Shown: positions 1-10,200 of the stretch, piece after piece | Layout: the number at the start of each line of letters is the position of its first letter | How positions within the stretch are numbered: the stretch's first letter is position 1 | Assembly: GCA_963921825.1 (NCBI GenBank) | Contig: OY997590.1 | Location: 52,655,039 to 52,719,038 of the forward strand | DNA length: 64,000 nucleotides | Direction of reading: 5' to 3' | From: Erodium maritimum | Lineage: Eukaryota > Streptophyta > Magnoliopsida > Geraniales > Geraniaceae | Program-made: the position numbers and the translations under genes | The notes under the pieces: generated by a model | What the model was told of the DNA's origin: nothing | The model's input: the letters and a program-made list of their open reading frames with translations, nothing else | Databases searched by the model: none

Positions 1-1742
1 GAATATTAGAAATGCTTGATACGGGATATTAGCGTTTATTAGAAAAGCATGTTACGGGAACTTAGTAATTATTGGAAAGGCATGTGACACTTAGTAGTGT
101 CGTAGGAGCAGGGAACTTAGCGATAATTGTTTTACTGGAGGCATATGACCATGCCCGGAGGTTGATTGTGAACTTATCGATATTAGGAGTACTGGAGGCA
201 TATGACCATGCCCGGAGGTTGATTGAGAAACTGTTGATATTAGGACTGTTGGAGGCTTGGGTTAAGCCGGAGGTTGATTGTTTATTTTGGCGTCTTGGGT
301 GGCCTTGAGAGCCCGTGTATTATTATTGTTGAGTCTTGGGTGGCCATGAGAGCCCGTACTTTACTGTTGGTGTTTTAGCTGGCTTACGAGTTAGAGTCTC
401 GGTAAGTTGCAAGCGTGTTTTATTGTTGAGTTTTGGGTGGCCATGAGTGCCCGTGGGGTTGTTGAACCCGTGTCTTTACCTTTGGTGTTTTGGGTGGCCT
501 TGAGAGCCCGTGTACTAAGGTTGGTGTCTTTGGCGGCCTGACCGAGTTAGAGTCTCCAGGGGGGGGGGGGGGGGGGGGGGGTTGCAAGCTTTCTTTAGCT
601 GGCTTATGAGTTAGAGTCTCGGTAAGTTGCAAGCGTGTTTATGGTTGGTGTCTTGGGAGGCCGTGAGTGCCTGTGGGGCTGTTGAGTCCGTGAGTGCCTG
701 TGGGGCTGTTGAGTCCGAGTTTCACTGTTGGTGTCTTGGTGTCCATGAGTGCCTGTGAGTGTTGAACCTGTGTTGTTGCTGGTTGTTGAACTTGCTTGTA
801 ATTGTGTTTGTGATTGTGGTTACCTGAGGTTGGGGGCCCGCTTCATGAAACGGGGGTCCACGATCACACGCGTCTGCACGTTCAGACGGGGTAGGGGGCC
901 CGCCCGCCAATAAAGGGGTCCTGGTCGTGCGTGTGTGGTTTGGGTTTGTGAGCATACTTTGGCTGGCTTACGGGTTAGAGTCCCGGTAAGTTGCACGCAT
1001 ACTTTGGCTGGCTTACGGGTTAGAGTCCCGGTAAGTGCAAGCATTTTCCGGCTAGCTTACGGGTTAGAGTCCCGGTAAGTTGCAGCATTCTTGGGTTGGC
1101 CTGACCGGGTTAAAGTCCCGAGAGGGCGTGAGCATTCTTGGCAGCTGGTTTGCGATCCTTTGTGATCTTGTTTGGTGTGGGATCCTTCGTGATCTTGTTT
1201 GGGGTGTGATCCCTTGTGATGCTGTTTGGTGTTGCGTAACTTTCTTTTGAGTCCTTGGAAGAGGTCGTCAATGGTTGTGTCGGGTCTACTTTACGTGTCA
1301 GGGTGTCGAGTTGGTCAGGGAAGGCAACAGTGGGTGTATGTTCAGTTAGAGTACTTGGGTTGGGGATGGCGTTCCCCGGTGTGGAGTTGTTGTTGGTGTT
1401 ACTTGCTTTGTTTTCTAATTATGCCGTAGTCAGTCTGTTATCCGTGGTGGTGAGCGAACGCTCACCCCTAGCTGCTTTTCCTACAGGTACTGTTCGTGGG
1501 ACGGACTAGGTGAGCTCTCGAAGCTTGTGGAGCTAGGAGCGGAATCCGGGTTTTGTCCTTTGAGTCTAGTGACGGATACCTTGTACTTTTGTCCACGTGT
1601 TGGGACGTATTTTAAGTTGTAATTATTATTTTGTTGAACAAATGGTACTTTTAAAGTGTTTATTCAAAACAGGTTTCAAACGGTTTTATTATTTTAAATG
1701 TTCGCGTCCCTAGTTCGGTTTTACTGAAATTGGGGCGTGACA
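1..1742 (+). mobile_element. Tekay/Del-type Ty3 chromovirus LTR, 3' part
   Basis: The sequence matches the second half of the 3.3-3.5 kb LTRs found whole at 31937-35262 and 42033-45527. It has the same block of 'ggtggccatgagagcccgt' repeats, 'ggctggcctgacc' repeats, the hairpin GGTGAGCGAACGCTCACC at 1449-1466, and the terminus GGGGCGTGACA ending at 1742. The left end lies outside the window, so solo LTR and full element cannot be told apart. It ends inside the FRS-like coding sequence that follows, so it interrupted that gene. Family assignment rests on similarity to the copies flanking chromodomain-bearing pol sequence in this window. Confidence 0.85.
559..581. repeat. Poly-G tract (23 G) inside LTR
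   Basis: A run of 23 G sits where sister LTRs have only a run of about 7 G (near 34248 and 40472). It is either an expanded homopolymer able to form G-quadruplex DNA or a consensus-length error of the assembly. Confidence 0.9.
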
Positions 1743-3791
1743 ATCAAAATTTGTAGAAGGTCATAACCACCCTATGGTTGGAGCGGAGCACAGACATGAG
1801 ATGAGAGGTAACCGACACATGGAAGGCAACCATGTTGAGTATATGAACTTTTGCGAGAGATCGGGAATAGGTCCCTCAAAGGCACACAGACAAATCAGAG
1901 AAACACGCGGAGGCCCGAGCCATGTTGGAGCTTTGAAGCAAGATTTCTTCAACTACCACAAGGCCCGAGCCATGTTGGGGATAATGTTTCCTTTGACACA
2001 ACTTACAGGACTAACCAGTAAGTATTACTCGTATTCGCTAATCCATTGAAAAAGAAATTTTAAACATTATTCTTTATTAACGATTGATGTTTTGTAGGTA
2101 CTCGATGCCATTTTGTCCGTTTACAGGAGTAGACAACTATGACAAATCTGTGACTTTTGGGCTGGGACTGGTAACACATGAGGATATCGAGTCTTTCACT
2201 TGGATGTTTAACGCTTTTCTGAAAGCGATGAATGGGAAGCAACCAATGTATCTGGTGACAGATCAAGACCCAGCAATGAAAGTTGCAATACCGAAAGTCA
2301 TGACAGACACTAAGCACAAACTCTGCATGTGGCACATTATGAATAAGATTCGTCTTAAGGTCAGTCTCTATAAGAAAATCATATACTCTGTATCCACATC
2401 TTGTAATGCTTGTTTACTCAAAACGTTTTATTCTTAATATGGTTCTCATAGTTAACTACTATGCGATGAGTTTATATCTATTCTCTAATAGTTATGTCTG
2501 TTTTCTTAATCTATGAACACAAAATATCCATACGCCACAGTATTGTCAATTTCTATTATTTATTTGTTCGACTTTACAAATCTTACGAAAAATGTTACAG
2601 GTGCCTGGAAGTATAACAAATGATACAGACTTTGAGAAAAGGTTGGATTCCATAGTATACAACTACCTTATAGGCCCTGAAGAGTTTGATGAATAGTGGG
2701 CTAGCATCATTGAAGACTTCAATTTGCAGGACAACACTTGGCTCAATGGCATATTCGATCTGCGACACAGTTGGATCCCAGCATACCATAGGGATTTCCC
2801 AATGGGGTTGTTTATGAGAACAACATCAAGGTCTGAATCAGCCAACCGGGCCTATCAACAACTCACAGATCAGTACATAAACCTTGTTCACTTGATCTTG
2901 CGGTGTGGAGTGGTGATAGAGAACCAAAGGAGTGAGCATTTCAGTCTTATGATGCACAGCTACAATTCATATCCGGTGCTGAAGACAAACACGTGGTTTG
3001 AAGCGGATGCTTGGACCGTATACACACATACTGTGTTTGCTGACATACAAAAGCATATAGTTTACGCTCTCAACCGCTGTAGCTTGCCAGGCATGGATGA
3101 CACCGTAGATGACACCATTGTCTATAAAGTCAGGGATTCGTCGATTATTAAAGATGGTAAGGAATTCAGGGTGACTTGGACGATGAGTACAAAAAACTTT
3201 GAGTGCAATTGCAACAAGCTTCTAACAACGGGCTATATATGTTCTCACATATTCTTTGCGCTGCAAAACACAACGTTAAGGAAGATTCCTAGGACGCTGG
3301 TAAACCCGAGATGGTGTAAAGACACAAACTTGACAGCTACATTGTCTTCTAATGGTGTTGCACCTGAAGGTCCTAGTCTGAAGGACGATGAAGTTATGGA
3401 TGCAGTGAAAACCAGGTTTACTGAAATGATTGGGACAGAAGATGCAGCAATTTCAAGTATTCGAGGATTGTTGGACACTCTAAATCGATACAGAGTTAAG
3501 ACGGTGGATGACATAGTGAATGAGAATAGACTCAATAGAACAAGTTTCATAGCACCGGTGACAGGGATCAAATTACCAGAAATAGTCACTGTCCAGCCAC
3601 CAAATGTCACAAACACCAAGGGCTCTCGCTTGCGATCTGGGAGTAGAATGATCAGTAATAAAGAAAAGGCAATCAATGCTAGTAACAAGCGAAAACGGCT
3701 ATGCGCCACATGCCGCACATTGCAAGACCATGACAAAAGGATCTGCCCTCTGAATATGAATAAGAAGAAGAAGAAGAATAAGAAGAAGTAG
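1743..3791 (+). pseudogene. FAR1-related (FRS5-like) MULE transposase gene, truncated
   Basis: FRS proteins are domesticated or active Mutator-like transposases with a FAR1 DNA-binding region, a MULE DDE domain and a SWIM zinc finger. Three exons are visible: about 1743-2017, 2098-2359 and 2601-3791. Introns are 2018-2097 (gtaagt...gtag) and 2360-2600 (gtcagt...acag). The MULE core is clear: DTTYRTNQ before intron 1, then PFCPFTGVDNY, VTDQDPAM and LCMWHIMNKI in exon 2. Exon 3 carries WIPAYHRDFPMG and TTSRSESANRAY, a SWIM finger (CNC...CSH, near 3200-3255), a C-terminal CX2CX5HX4C knuckle (CATCRTLQDHDKRIC) and a lysine-rich tail. It is damaged. An LTR removes everything upstream of 1743. The frame changes within exon 1 next to an 18-bp direct repeat (1911-1928 and 1961-1978). 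An in-frame TAG lies at 2694-2696. It could be a host FRS gene or the transposase of a MULE; no terminal inverted repeats were found. Confidence 0.85.
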
Positions 3792-4110
3792 AATGATGTA
3801 TATTTTCAACTGCGGATTTCGTTGTTTCCGTTTGCGAATATAGACAATAAGTTTTGCGAATAAATACAGACTGCTTGAGGATACATTTGTTTGAGTTTTC
3901 CGAATTAATAAATTTCATTTCTACACATGTTTTTATTTATATGAAATTTAATATAATATATTGTACACACAGAACGCAAGACCATGACACAAGGACCTGC
4001 CCTGCTGAGTAAGAATACGAAGAAGAAGTAGACTGATGAAGATTATCGATTGCGGATTTGGCTTTTTCTGTTTGCGGATATAGGTCAACGGTTTTGCGGA
4101 TTTAATATAA
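3722..4110 (+). repeat. Tandem duplication of the FRS gene 3' end
   Basis: The last codons, stop and 3' flank of the FRS gene (from 'gcaagaccatgac' at 3722) recur 254 bp downstream (from 3976). The second copy keeps the knuckle-to-lysine-tail region, a tag stop and the following 'tgcggatt' and 'gtttgcg' motifs, with about 20-25% divergence. The second copy is an orphan tail without a transposase domain. It shows that the FRS gene and the flanking motif-rich DNA were duplicated as one unit. Confidence 0.75.
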
Positions 4111-4131
4111 CAAATTGTTTGCGAATATTTC
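3826..4131 (-). repeat. TATYCGCAAAC motif array, inverted set
   Basis: About six copies of TTTGCGGATA or TTTGCGAATA lie downstream of the FRS gene, in reverse orientation to the arrays after 4820. The stretch 3792-4200 otherwise holds only AT-rich DNA and the duplicated gene tail. Confidence 0.6.
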
Positions 4132-4221
4132 AAATTTCGTTTACTAAAAAATACATAATGATTTGAGAATTTACTACTTTCGTTTTGCGTACAAAAGGGA
4201 ACTGAAACGGTTTGTGGTAGA

Positions 4222-4309
4222 CCAATCAAATAATGACAGCGTGGAAACGTGGGGGAGAATTAATTGCTCCACTAACCCACGATGCCCTACATGTTCCCCT
4301 ATATATATA
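4222..4309 (+). promoter_or_regulatory. Promoter of small gene X1 (CCAAT and TATA boxes)
   Basis: CCAAT occurs at 4222-4226 and a TATA box (tatatata) at about 4300-4309, 67-76 bp upstream of the ATG at 4376. The whole ~190-bp segment is strongly conserved with the region upstream of X2 (from about 5025), including the line 'attgctccactaaccc'. Confidence 0.65.
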
Positions 4310-4375
4310 CCCAAATACAGTATCTTTCTATACTCAACCCTCAACTCTTCGAATACCCAATTTTACTCTGAAAAA

Positions 4376-4693
4376 ATGGCGTCGTCAAGCAGCAGGAAGC
4401 GTAAAAGCTATGAAGATGAACTCGACGAACGCGAAAGGAAGCTGAAGGAGCAGAACAAGAATGACAGAAAACAAAAGCGTCTCATCAAACACGAGAAGTT
4501 CGTGACGAGCTTCAATGAAATCAAGCCCAAGCTTTCTGAGATCGAGCTTGAGCTTGAAATATTGGCCTCGGATGTTGGCGACGAGCTGTGCACTGACATG
4601 AGTACCGAAGAGGTGCTTGCAAACACAACCCTCACCAGGAAGATAACCGAAGTGATCATAGCTGTGAACAAGGCTATGAAACTGGTGGTATAG
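4376..4693 (+). CDS. Small basic coiled-coil protein X1 (105 aa, unknown family)
   Basis: I do not recognise the family. The start at 4376 is chosen because it follows the TATA box at a normal distance and the N terminus is conserved with X2; an open frame upstream to 4163 is promoter DNA. The protein starts MASSSSRKRKSYEDELDE, a Ser-rich basic segment like a nuclear localisation signal. A highly charged helix follows (residues 12-40, ERERKLKEQNK...), then an amphipathic heptad-like stretch (about 52-70, SEIELELEILASDV) and a hydrophobic helical C terminus (about 85-105). No signal peptide, membrane segment or zinc ligand set is seen. It is uninterrupted, intronless, and about three quarters identical without gaps to X2. 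Conservation of the frame between paralogues suggests purifying selection. A nuclear DNA- or protein-binding role is inference. Confidence 0.65.
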   Translation: MASSSSRKRKSYEDELDERERKLKEQNKNDRKQKRLIKHEKFVTSFNEIKPKLSEIELELEILASDVGDELCTDMSTEEVLANTTLTRKITEVIIAVNKAMKLVV

Positions 4694-4820
4694 GGGTAGC
4701 AAACCCTATTCTCTTCGATTCCTTTTGTCTGTTCTTAACCAGTTTAAAGTAATTAAAAAAATCGTTTTCCTTAAAATAGTTTATATTTCACTTTCGATTA
4801 TATATAATTCCGTTATTTAT

Positions 4821-4985
4821 GTTACACGCGAAACAGATTATTAGAATCAGCAAACCATGATCTCTGTATCCGCAAACCAGGATCTATGTTTCCACAAACT
4901 TCCGTCCATAATTATATTCCCGAAACATAATAACAGTATCCGCAAACTACAAGATCATATACGCAAACACCAAGTAAAGAGAATA
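4821..4985 (+). repeat. TATYCGCAAAC motif array between X1 and X2
   Basis: Five or six copies of GTATCCGCAAAC-like motifs (TATCAGCAAAC, TATCCGCAAAC, TTCCACAAAC, TACGCAAAC) lie 15-35 bp apart. The segment 'ccataattatattcc' with 'gaaacataataacagtatccgc' recurs at about 10860-10910 upstream of gene Y2. Confidence 0.65.
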
Positions 4986-5036
4986 AACAACTTCGTTTTT
5001 GCGTACAAAAGGGAAAGTGGACCGGTTTGTGGTAGA

Positions 5037-5122
5037 CCAATCAAATATTGACAGCGTGGAAACGTGTGGGAGAATTAATTGCTCCACTAACCCACGATGC
5101 CCTAGATATTCCCCTATATATA
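5037..5122 (+). promoter_or_regulatory. Promoter of small gene X2 (CCAAT and TATA boxes)
   Basis: CCAAT is at 5037-5041 and TATATATA at 5115-5122, about 70 bp before the ATG at 5189. The layout is the same as for X1, showing that promoter and gene were duplicated together. Confidence 0.65.
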
Positions 5123-5188
5123 CCCAATAATGTATCCTTCTATACTCATCCCTCAACTCTTCCTATAACCAATTTTACTCTGAAAAAA

Positions 5189-5506
5189 ATGTCGTCCTCA
5201 AGCAGCAGGAAGCGTAGAAGTTATGAAGATGAATTCGACGAACGCGAAAGGAAGCTAAAGGAGCAGAATAAGAAGAAAAAAAAACAAAAGCGTCTCATCA
5301 AGCATGAGGAGTTTTTGATGAACTTCAAGGCAATAGGGCGTCAGCTTTCTGACATTGAGCTTGAGCTTGAAATTTTGGGTATGGAAGTAGGCGAACAGCT
5401 GTGCACTGACATGAGCTCCGAAGAAGCGCTTGCAAACTTAGCCCTGAACAGGAAGATAACCGAAGTGATCATAGCGGTGAACAAAGCTAAGAAACTAGTG
5501 GTATAG
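5189..5506 (+). CDS. Small basic coiled-coil protein X2 (105 aa, paralogue of X1)
   Basis: This is a tandem paralogue of X1 about 810 bp downstream, of identical length (105 aa) and alignable without gaps. Conserved blocks are SSSSRKR, SYEDE, DERERKLKEQN, KQKRLIKHE, IELELEIL, LCTDMS, RKITEVIIAVNKA and KLVV. The central linker (residues 43-52) varies most. A lysine run (KKKKKQKR, about 28-35) strengthens the nuclear-signal reading. There is no intron and no stop. The start at 5189 is set by the TATA spacing and homology; in-frame codons from 5048 are promoter. Function is unknown. The neighbours (FRS pseudogene tail, motif arrays) suggest a link to the FRS/MULE unit, by inference only. Confidence 0.65.
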   Translation: MSSSSSRKRRSYEDEFDERERKLKEQNKKKKKQKRLIKHEEFLMNFKAIGRQLSDIELELEILGMEVGEQLCTDMSSEEALANLALNRKITEVIIAVNKAKKLVV

Positions 5507-5640
5507 ACATACCAAACCCTAGTCTCTTTTGTTTCCCTTTATCTCTTCTTAACCAAATCTTATTAATCAATAACAAAATCTTTTTCCTTAAATACGTTTA
5601 TATTTCGCTTTCAAGTTATGTATGATTCCATGATTTGTGT

Positions 5641-5960
5641 TACACGCGAAACAGAATATAAGTATCAGCAAACCATGATATCTGTATCCGCAAACCAGAA
5701 TCTCTGTATTCGAAACTTTAAGTCAATAATAATAGGCACGAAACTTAATCACAGTATTCGAAAACAACAAGTTAAGAGGAGCAAATTCACAATATAAGCA
5801 AACCAGTATATATGAATCCGCAAACTACAAGTCCGTATCCGCAAACAACATGTTAAGAGAAACAAAATAACAATATTAGCAAAACAGGATCTCTGTATCC
5901 GCAAACTACAAGGCCATATATGAATACCCAAAAAAATAAGTTATATATTCACAAACAGAT
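5641..5960 (+). repeat. TATYCGCAAAC motif array downstream of X2
   Basis: About ten copies, such as GTATCCGCAAACCAG, GTATTCGAAAC, GAATCCGCAAACTAC and GTATCCGCAAACAAC, are spaced 20-40 bp apart and all in one orientation. They fill most of the 500 bp between X2 and the acidic ORF; nothing else is seen there. Confidence 0.7.
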
Positions 5961-6008
5961 AGTCCTATTTCCTAAAACTGAAAGAACTTGTCACATAAGT
6001 TACATTCA

Positions 6009-6341
6009 TCAATCTTCATTCTCCGAGTATTCTTCTTCATCGTCTTCATCAACATCATCATGTTCTTCTTCATCCTCTTCAACATCACCATTATAACCAT
6101 AATCTTCTTCTTCCTTTTCCTCATCATCATCATCATCTTCAACATCATCATCCTCTTCAACATCACCATTATACCCATCATCGTCTTCCTCCACATTTTC
6201 TTTATCCCCCTCTTTCTCATCATCATCATCGTCACTGATGATAATAGGGCAATCCTCTTCATCACCATGTGAAATAACCCTTCGTCTCTTTGAAGTTACC
6301 TCTTCCTCGCCGCTACTACAGTACTTTCTATATGGTGACAT
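6009..6341 (-). CDS. Acidic protein with SUMO-interaction-like motif (110 aa, hypothetical)
   Basis: This minus-strand frame has a basic, Ser-containing head (MSPYRKYCSSGEEE, then TSKRRRV, a possible nuclear signal). The segment DCPIIISDDDDDE (residues about 30-42) fits the classical SUMO-interacting motif: a hydrophobic core next to acidic residues. About 65 residues follow that are almost entirely Asp and Glu, with two GYNGDVEED repeats. It is transcribed away from gene Y1, with 507 bp between the starts, so the pair may share a divergent promoter. I do not recognise the family. Acidic tails of this kind occur in histone chaperones and other chromatin proteins. The tail is coded by (TCN)-rich low-complexity DNA, so a chance open frame must be considered. 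The structured head argues for a real gene. Confidence 0.45.
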   Translation of the reverse strand: MSPYRKYCSSGEEEVTSKRRRVISHGDEEDCPIIISDDDDDEKEGDKENVEEDDDGYNGDVEEDDDVEDDDDDEEKEEEDYGYNGDVEEDEEEHDDVDEDDEEEYSENED

Positions 6342-6419
6342 GACTTAATTAAAAAAATGGTCTATGATGACATGATTTGTAGGGTTAAAAAATTGATTTA
6401 AACTAAACCAAACGGCGGT

Positions 6420-6848
6420 GAAAAGACTTAACAACGCATTAAATGCGATAAGATCTTGGTGCATTCAAGGAGGATTTTAGTAATGATGGAATGTAACCGT
6501 GAAAACTTAACCGTCAGATTTTGAAATCATACCATCTGATTTTGGGTAACGACTAACACGTGTCCTCTACAAGATCTTATCGTATCACACGTCGATAAAC
6601 GTAAATTCACATTTAATTTGAGAATTATTAGTTATGGATTGCGAAAATAAGATATATGTTTTGCGGAATCCTTATTAGTTAACTAATAAATATATAATTA
6701 GAACTCTGCTTTAAACAAAATAATGATAATGCCACCGCAAGATTTCAACTATAAATACCCCCACCCCTATAATACTTAACCCTAGAACTCTCCTTCAATT
6801 TCAAAACCTCTTCTCTAATAACTTCAAACCACCAGATCTGCAAAAGAG
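6420..6848 (+). promoter_or_regulatory. Promoter region of gene Y1
   Basis: This carries a TATA box (TATAAATA, 6750-6757), a G-box (CACGTG, 6557-6562) and a 13-bp inverted repeat CGATAAGATCTTG (6446-6458) / CAAGATCTTATCG (6570-6582). The whole segment is conserved upstream of Y2 (about 10992-11437), with TATAAATA at 11340-11347 and CACGTG at 11147-11152. The G-box and inverted repeat suggest regulated expression, by inference. Confidence 0.6.
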
Positions 6849-7196
6849 ATGGCCTCCAACAGGAAACGCACCAGAGTTCAAGGTAACGTTTGCACCGAAG
6901 AAGCTATGGAACGTACCATAGAGGAACGTTCCAAGAAGATGCGTGAGATGGAGCAAGCGGCTATGGATACGGCAATGGAGATTCGCAAAGTAAAGTTGGC
7001 ACTAATCCAATGCCACTTTTTTCTGATGGAGGAGAAGGTGGTAAACCTTATCCATGATCTGGAAGTGCTAGACATGAGGAACGGGACTGCAAAGCTTAAC
7101 GAAGATAGAGACAAGATGATGACGGCACTGAAACAGATTCAGGATTTCTTCAAAAGCATGGTGATAGCAGAAGACGAAGGCACATCCGACCCATGA
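6849..7196 (+). CDS. Small basic helical protein Y1 (115 aa, unknown family)
   Basis: I do not recognise the family. The protein opens with MASNRKRTRVQGNVCTEEA, a basic, NLS-like start shared with Y2. A long charged helix follows (about 18-45, ERTIEERSKKMREMEQ), then a predicted coiled coil (about 46-75, VKLALIQCHFFLMEEKV) and a conserved C-terminal helix (DRDKMMTALKQIQDFFK, about 87-103). The ATG lies about 95 bp after the TATA box, and there is no intron. The general plan (basic head, coiled coil, hydrophobic C-terminal helix, about 100 aa) resembles X1/X2, although the sequences do not align clearly. The copia fossil at 7213 sits 16 bp past its stop, so its 3' UTR is cut. Frame conservation with Y2 supports a real gene. 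Confidence 0.65.
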   Translation: MASNRKRTRVQGNVCTEEAMERTIEERSKKMREMEQAAMDTAMEIRKVKLALIQCHFFLMEEKVVNLIHDLEVLDMRNGTAKLNEDRDKMMTALKQIQDFFKSMVIAEDEGTSDP

Positions 7197-7212
7197 AGGA
7201 TGTAGTTATATT

Positions 7213-10200
7213 TGTTGGGTCTCGAGGTAGGGTTGGAGATGTACCAACTCGCAGCGGAAAATCAATGAAAACCAAGAGACGATTAAAACCATGAAACAAC
7301 TAACAAAGAATGGATTCACAAGAGAAAAATTCAGCACTAGTTCTTACCAAAACAAGAACACCGGGTAACGAATTATTGGCTTGAGTCTCCAAGACGCCTA
7401 CGTATCCACATGGGAATCAAAGCCATGTAGTTCTTCTCTTTGAGGACTCAAGAACACAAAAATGGAGGTGGGAACTTGCCAAACCCGAAATTGCCATGGA
7501 AGGGGGAGAGAAGTTGTGTTTCCTATTCTTGTCTTGTGTTTGTTATGTTGAAAAAAGATGACTTAAACATAACAAAACCCATACTAGGCTGTTGGCAGTA
7601 GAAGCAGACATTCTCATGTGTCTCATCTTTCCTGCCAAGTGCGCATGGGCCCCGCCCTTGCCACTTCCAATTCCCTTGTTGACCATCAGAATATCCTTGG
7701 ATCCCAGATCCCTGATATATTCTTCTCAGGAATTAATGACACTTCATGTAACTCTGATATGGTCTTAGAGACAGCCTTTTCATGGACATATTCTTTGCGT
7801 TCAAACTTGAGAACTATCCTCAAAATTCTGTACCAGTCCAAATAGTTTGTCCCATTTAGCTTGACCCTGTCAAGAATGGTTTTTAATGACAAACTATTAA
7901 TGTTCGCTGAATTTGCCATTTGATCTACAACAGATAAAATTCAATCAGTAAACTGAATAAATTTTATGAAGATCAAGCTTAAACACCAACAATCGATTCT
8001 AAACCTTTAGAATCTGAAACCAAGATCCTTGATTCACTCGATTAAGCTGAACTAATGCTCACCACTTAATCGAGCTATGTAAGTAGGACTCCATCCAATC
8101 ACATGCAATGTGACTCTTGGCTAGGGTAAGTACTTATATACACGGCTTACCCTATCTGTTACCCTAGCTCAACCTCAGGCTGAGAATCGTAGTCGGGTCC
8201 ACCAATTTTCAACTATGGCCCGTCACTATGTAGGTGCTCCGCTAATGCGCACGACACCCACATATGTCGTCCAAACCTACTACCCCGCTTTTCCATGGAT
8301 GCTCCGCTAATGCGCACGACACCCATAGGACGGGGAGGTAGTAAGGTGTTGATAATTGGGAGGTATCGGACATGACCCGTTTTTACTTGTCTGGTTGTGT
8401 TTAAAACTTTGACACATCCTAGATGCGATGAGCACATCAACTACATTCCAAATGCAATGATGCCTCAAATTACATCCAATGTAATTCTTCCTTCGAACCC
8501 GTCAACTACATCCAATGTAATGACGATTCTAAGGGCTCACACACAAGGATTAAAATTCCAATTTTATCTTTGCATGTGAGGTGATATGCTCGGTAAATAA
8601 AGTTAAGCATGCAATTCTAAAACACATAGAAATAATCATGAATAAACTAAACCAAGCATAAAGCGATAAATGTGCACATAATAGCCACTTAAACTAACTC
8701 CCACTAGCTTCTTGAGCTCCACCGACTCCAAGCCGATGCCAACACCCGAAAAGCCACCAAATGACCTTTTCGCCCTTTCTTCGTCTTGAGCAAAAAATTA
8801 CAATTTAATACACGACTCGCAGGTCGGGAATAAATAAATATTACAAACAAGTGGTTCGACGACCACACCTTGAAAAAATAATTACACGCTAACTCTAACG
8901 GCTCGTAGGCCGTGAAAAGCGATAAATAATTAAATCGAGCTCGGGGATATTATGTACACCATGCCAACATCACATCACACATCGTGTTATCAAACAAGCA
9001 TGTTATCAAACATCATGTGATTATCCGGTTTTAATCAATAGCCAAGTTTCGAAAATTTTTGATGCTCGGTTTATCGAAACCGTTCAAAAATGAAACTTTT
9101 GAACATTTGATCTTCGAGTTCGTCATGACGGTTCCAAACTCGTCATAACTAACAAAACGGTTTAGCATTGGCATATCAACCATCCAATGGTCAAGCTTAG
9201 CCCAGCTCCGTCCAACGGAGCCTCGTTCGGTCCCGGTTTCGGCTCCCCGAGAGTCCCGCTCCCGAGACCCGAAAAATCAAATCTTTTTCAGAATTTCCAG
9301 ATTTGAAATAATTTTCAAAAATTCATTTTACATGTATTAAATCCATAAACAAGAATTTAAAACATGTTGTCAAACAATTTAGCAAAACAACATGCCAAAA
9401 ACGAAACTTTCAAGCAAAACCGAAACTTTGAACACCGTATTGTGAATCCCGAAGGTAGTATGGCTCTGATACCACTGTTGGGTCTCGAGGTAGGGTTGGA
9501 GATGTACCAACTCGCAGCGTAAAATCAATGAAAACCAAGAGACGATTAAAACCATGAAACAACTAACAAAGAATGGATTCACAAGAGAAAAATTAAGCAC
9601 TAGTTCTTACCAAAACAAGAACACCGGGTATCGAATTATTGGCTTGAGTCTCCAAGACGCCTACGTATCCACATGGGAATCAAAGCCACATAGTTCTTCT
9701 CTTTGAGGACTCAAGAACACAAAAATGGAGGTGGGAACTTGCCAAACCCGAAATTGCCATGGAAGGGGGAGAGAAGTTGTGTTTCCTATTCTTGTCTTGT
9801 GTTTGTTATGTTGAAAAAAGATGACTTAAACATAAAAAAACCCATACTTGTCCAACTAAAGGCATGAGACAAGTATGGTGTCAAGTAAGGTGTAAATAGG
9901 ACAAAGTATGGCAAGACAAGATTGGGTTAGGTGGTGAATCACCAACACCTTAATCCTTGTCTTGCTTACTTAGTACTAATTAATCAAGACTTGATTAATT
10001 AGTTCCATGGGCCTTGGTTGCATGGGCCTTTCATGGGCCTCTTGGAACATGGCCCGTGGCCATTTCCAACGAGGTCCCGTGATTCGCTCATCGCCTCCAT
10101 GCCTTCCATACCGGAAATGTCCAACATTATCCGACGCGATCAATCGCAAGACTCCAAGCCTTGTCTCGATCCGTAAAGTCCTATTCACTTACGGGCACAT

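Noticed and set aside
4233-4445. Second open frame overlapping X1 (70 codons) and long N-terminal extensions of X1 and X2
   Set aside because: They start upstream of or within the conserved promoter and TATA box, and are not conserved as proteins between the two copies.
5988-6272. Plus-strand hydrophobic frame (Ile/Phe-rich) opposite the acidic ORF
   Set aside because: It is the reverse reading of the Asp/Glu codon repeat; hydrophobic content is an artefact of the complement.
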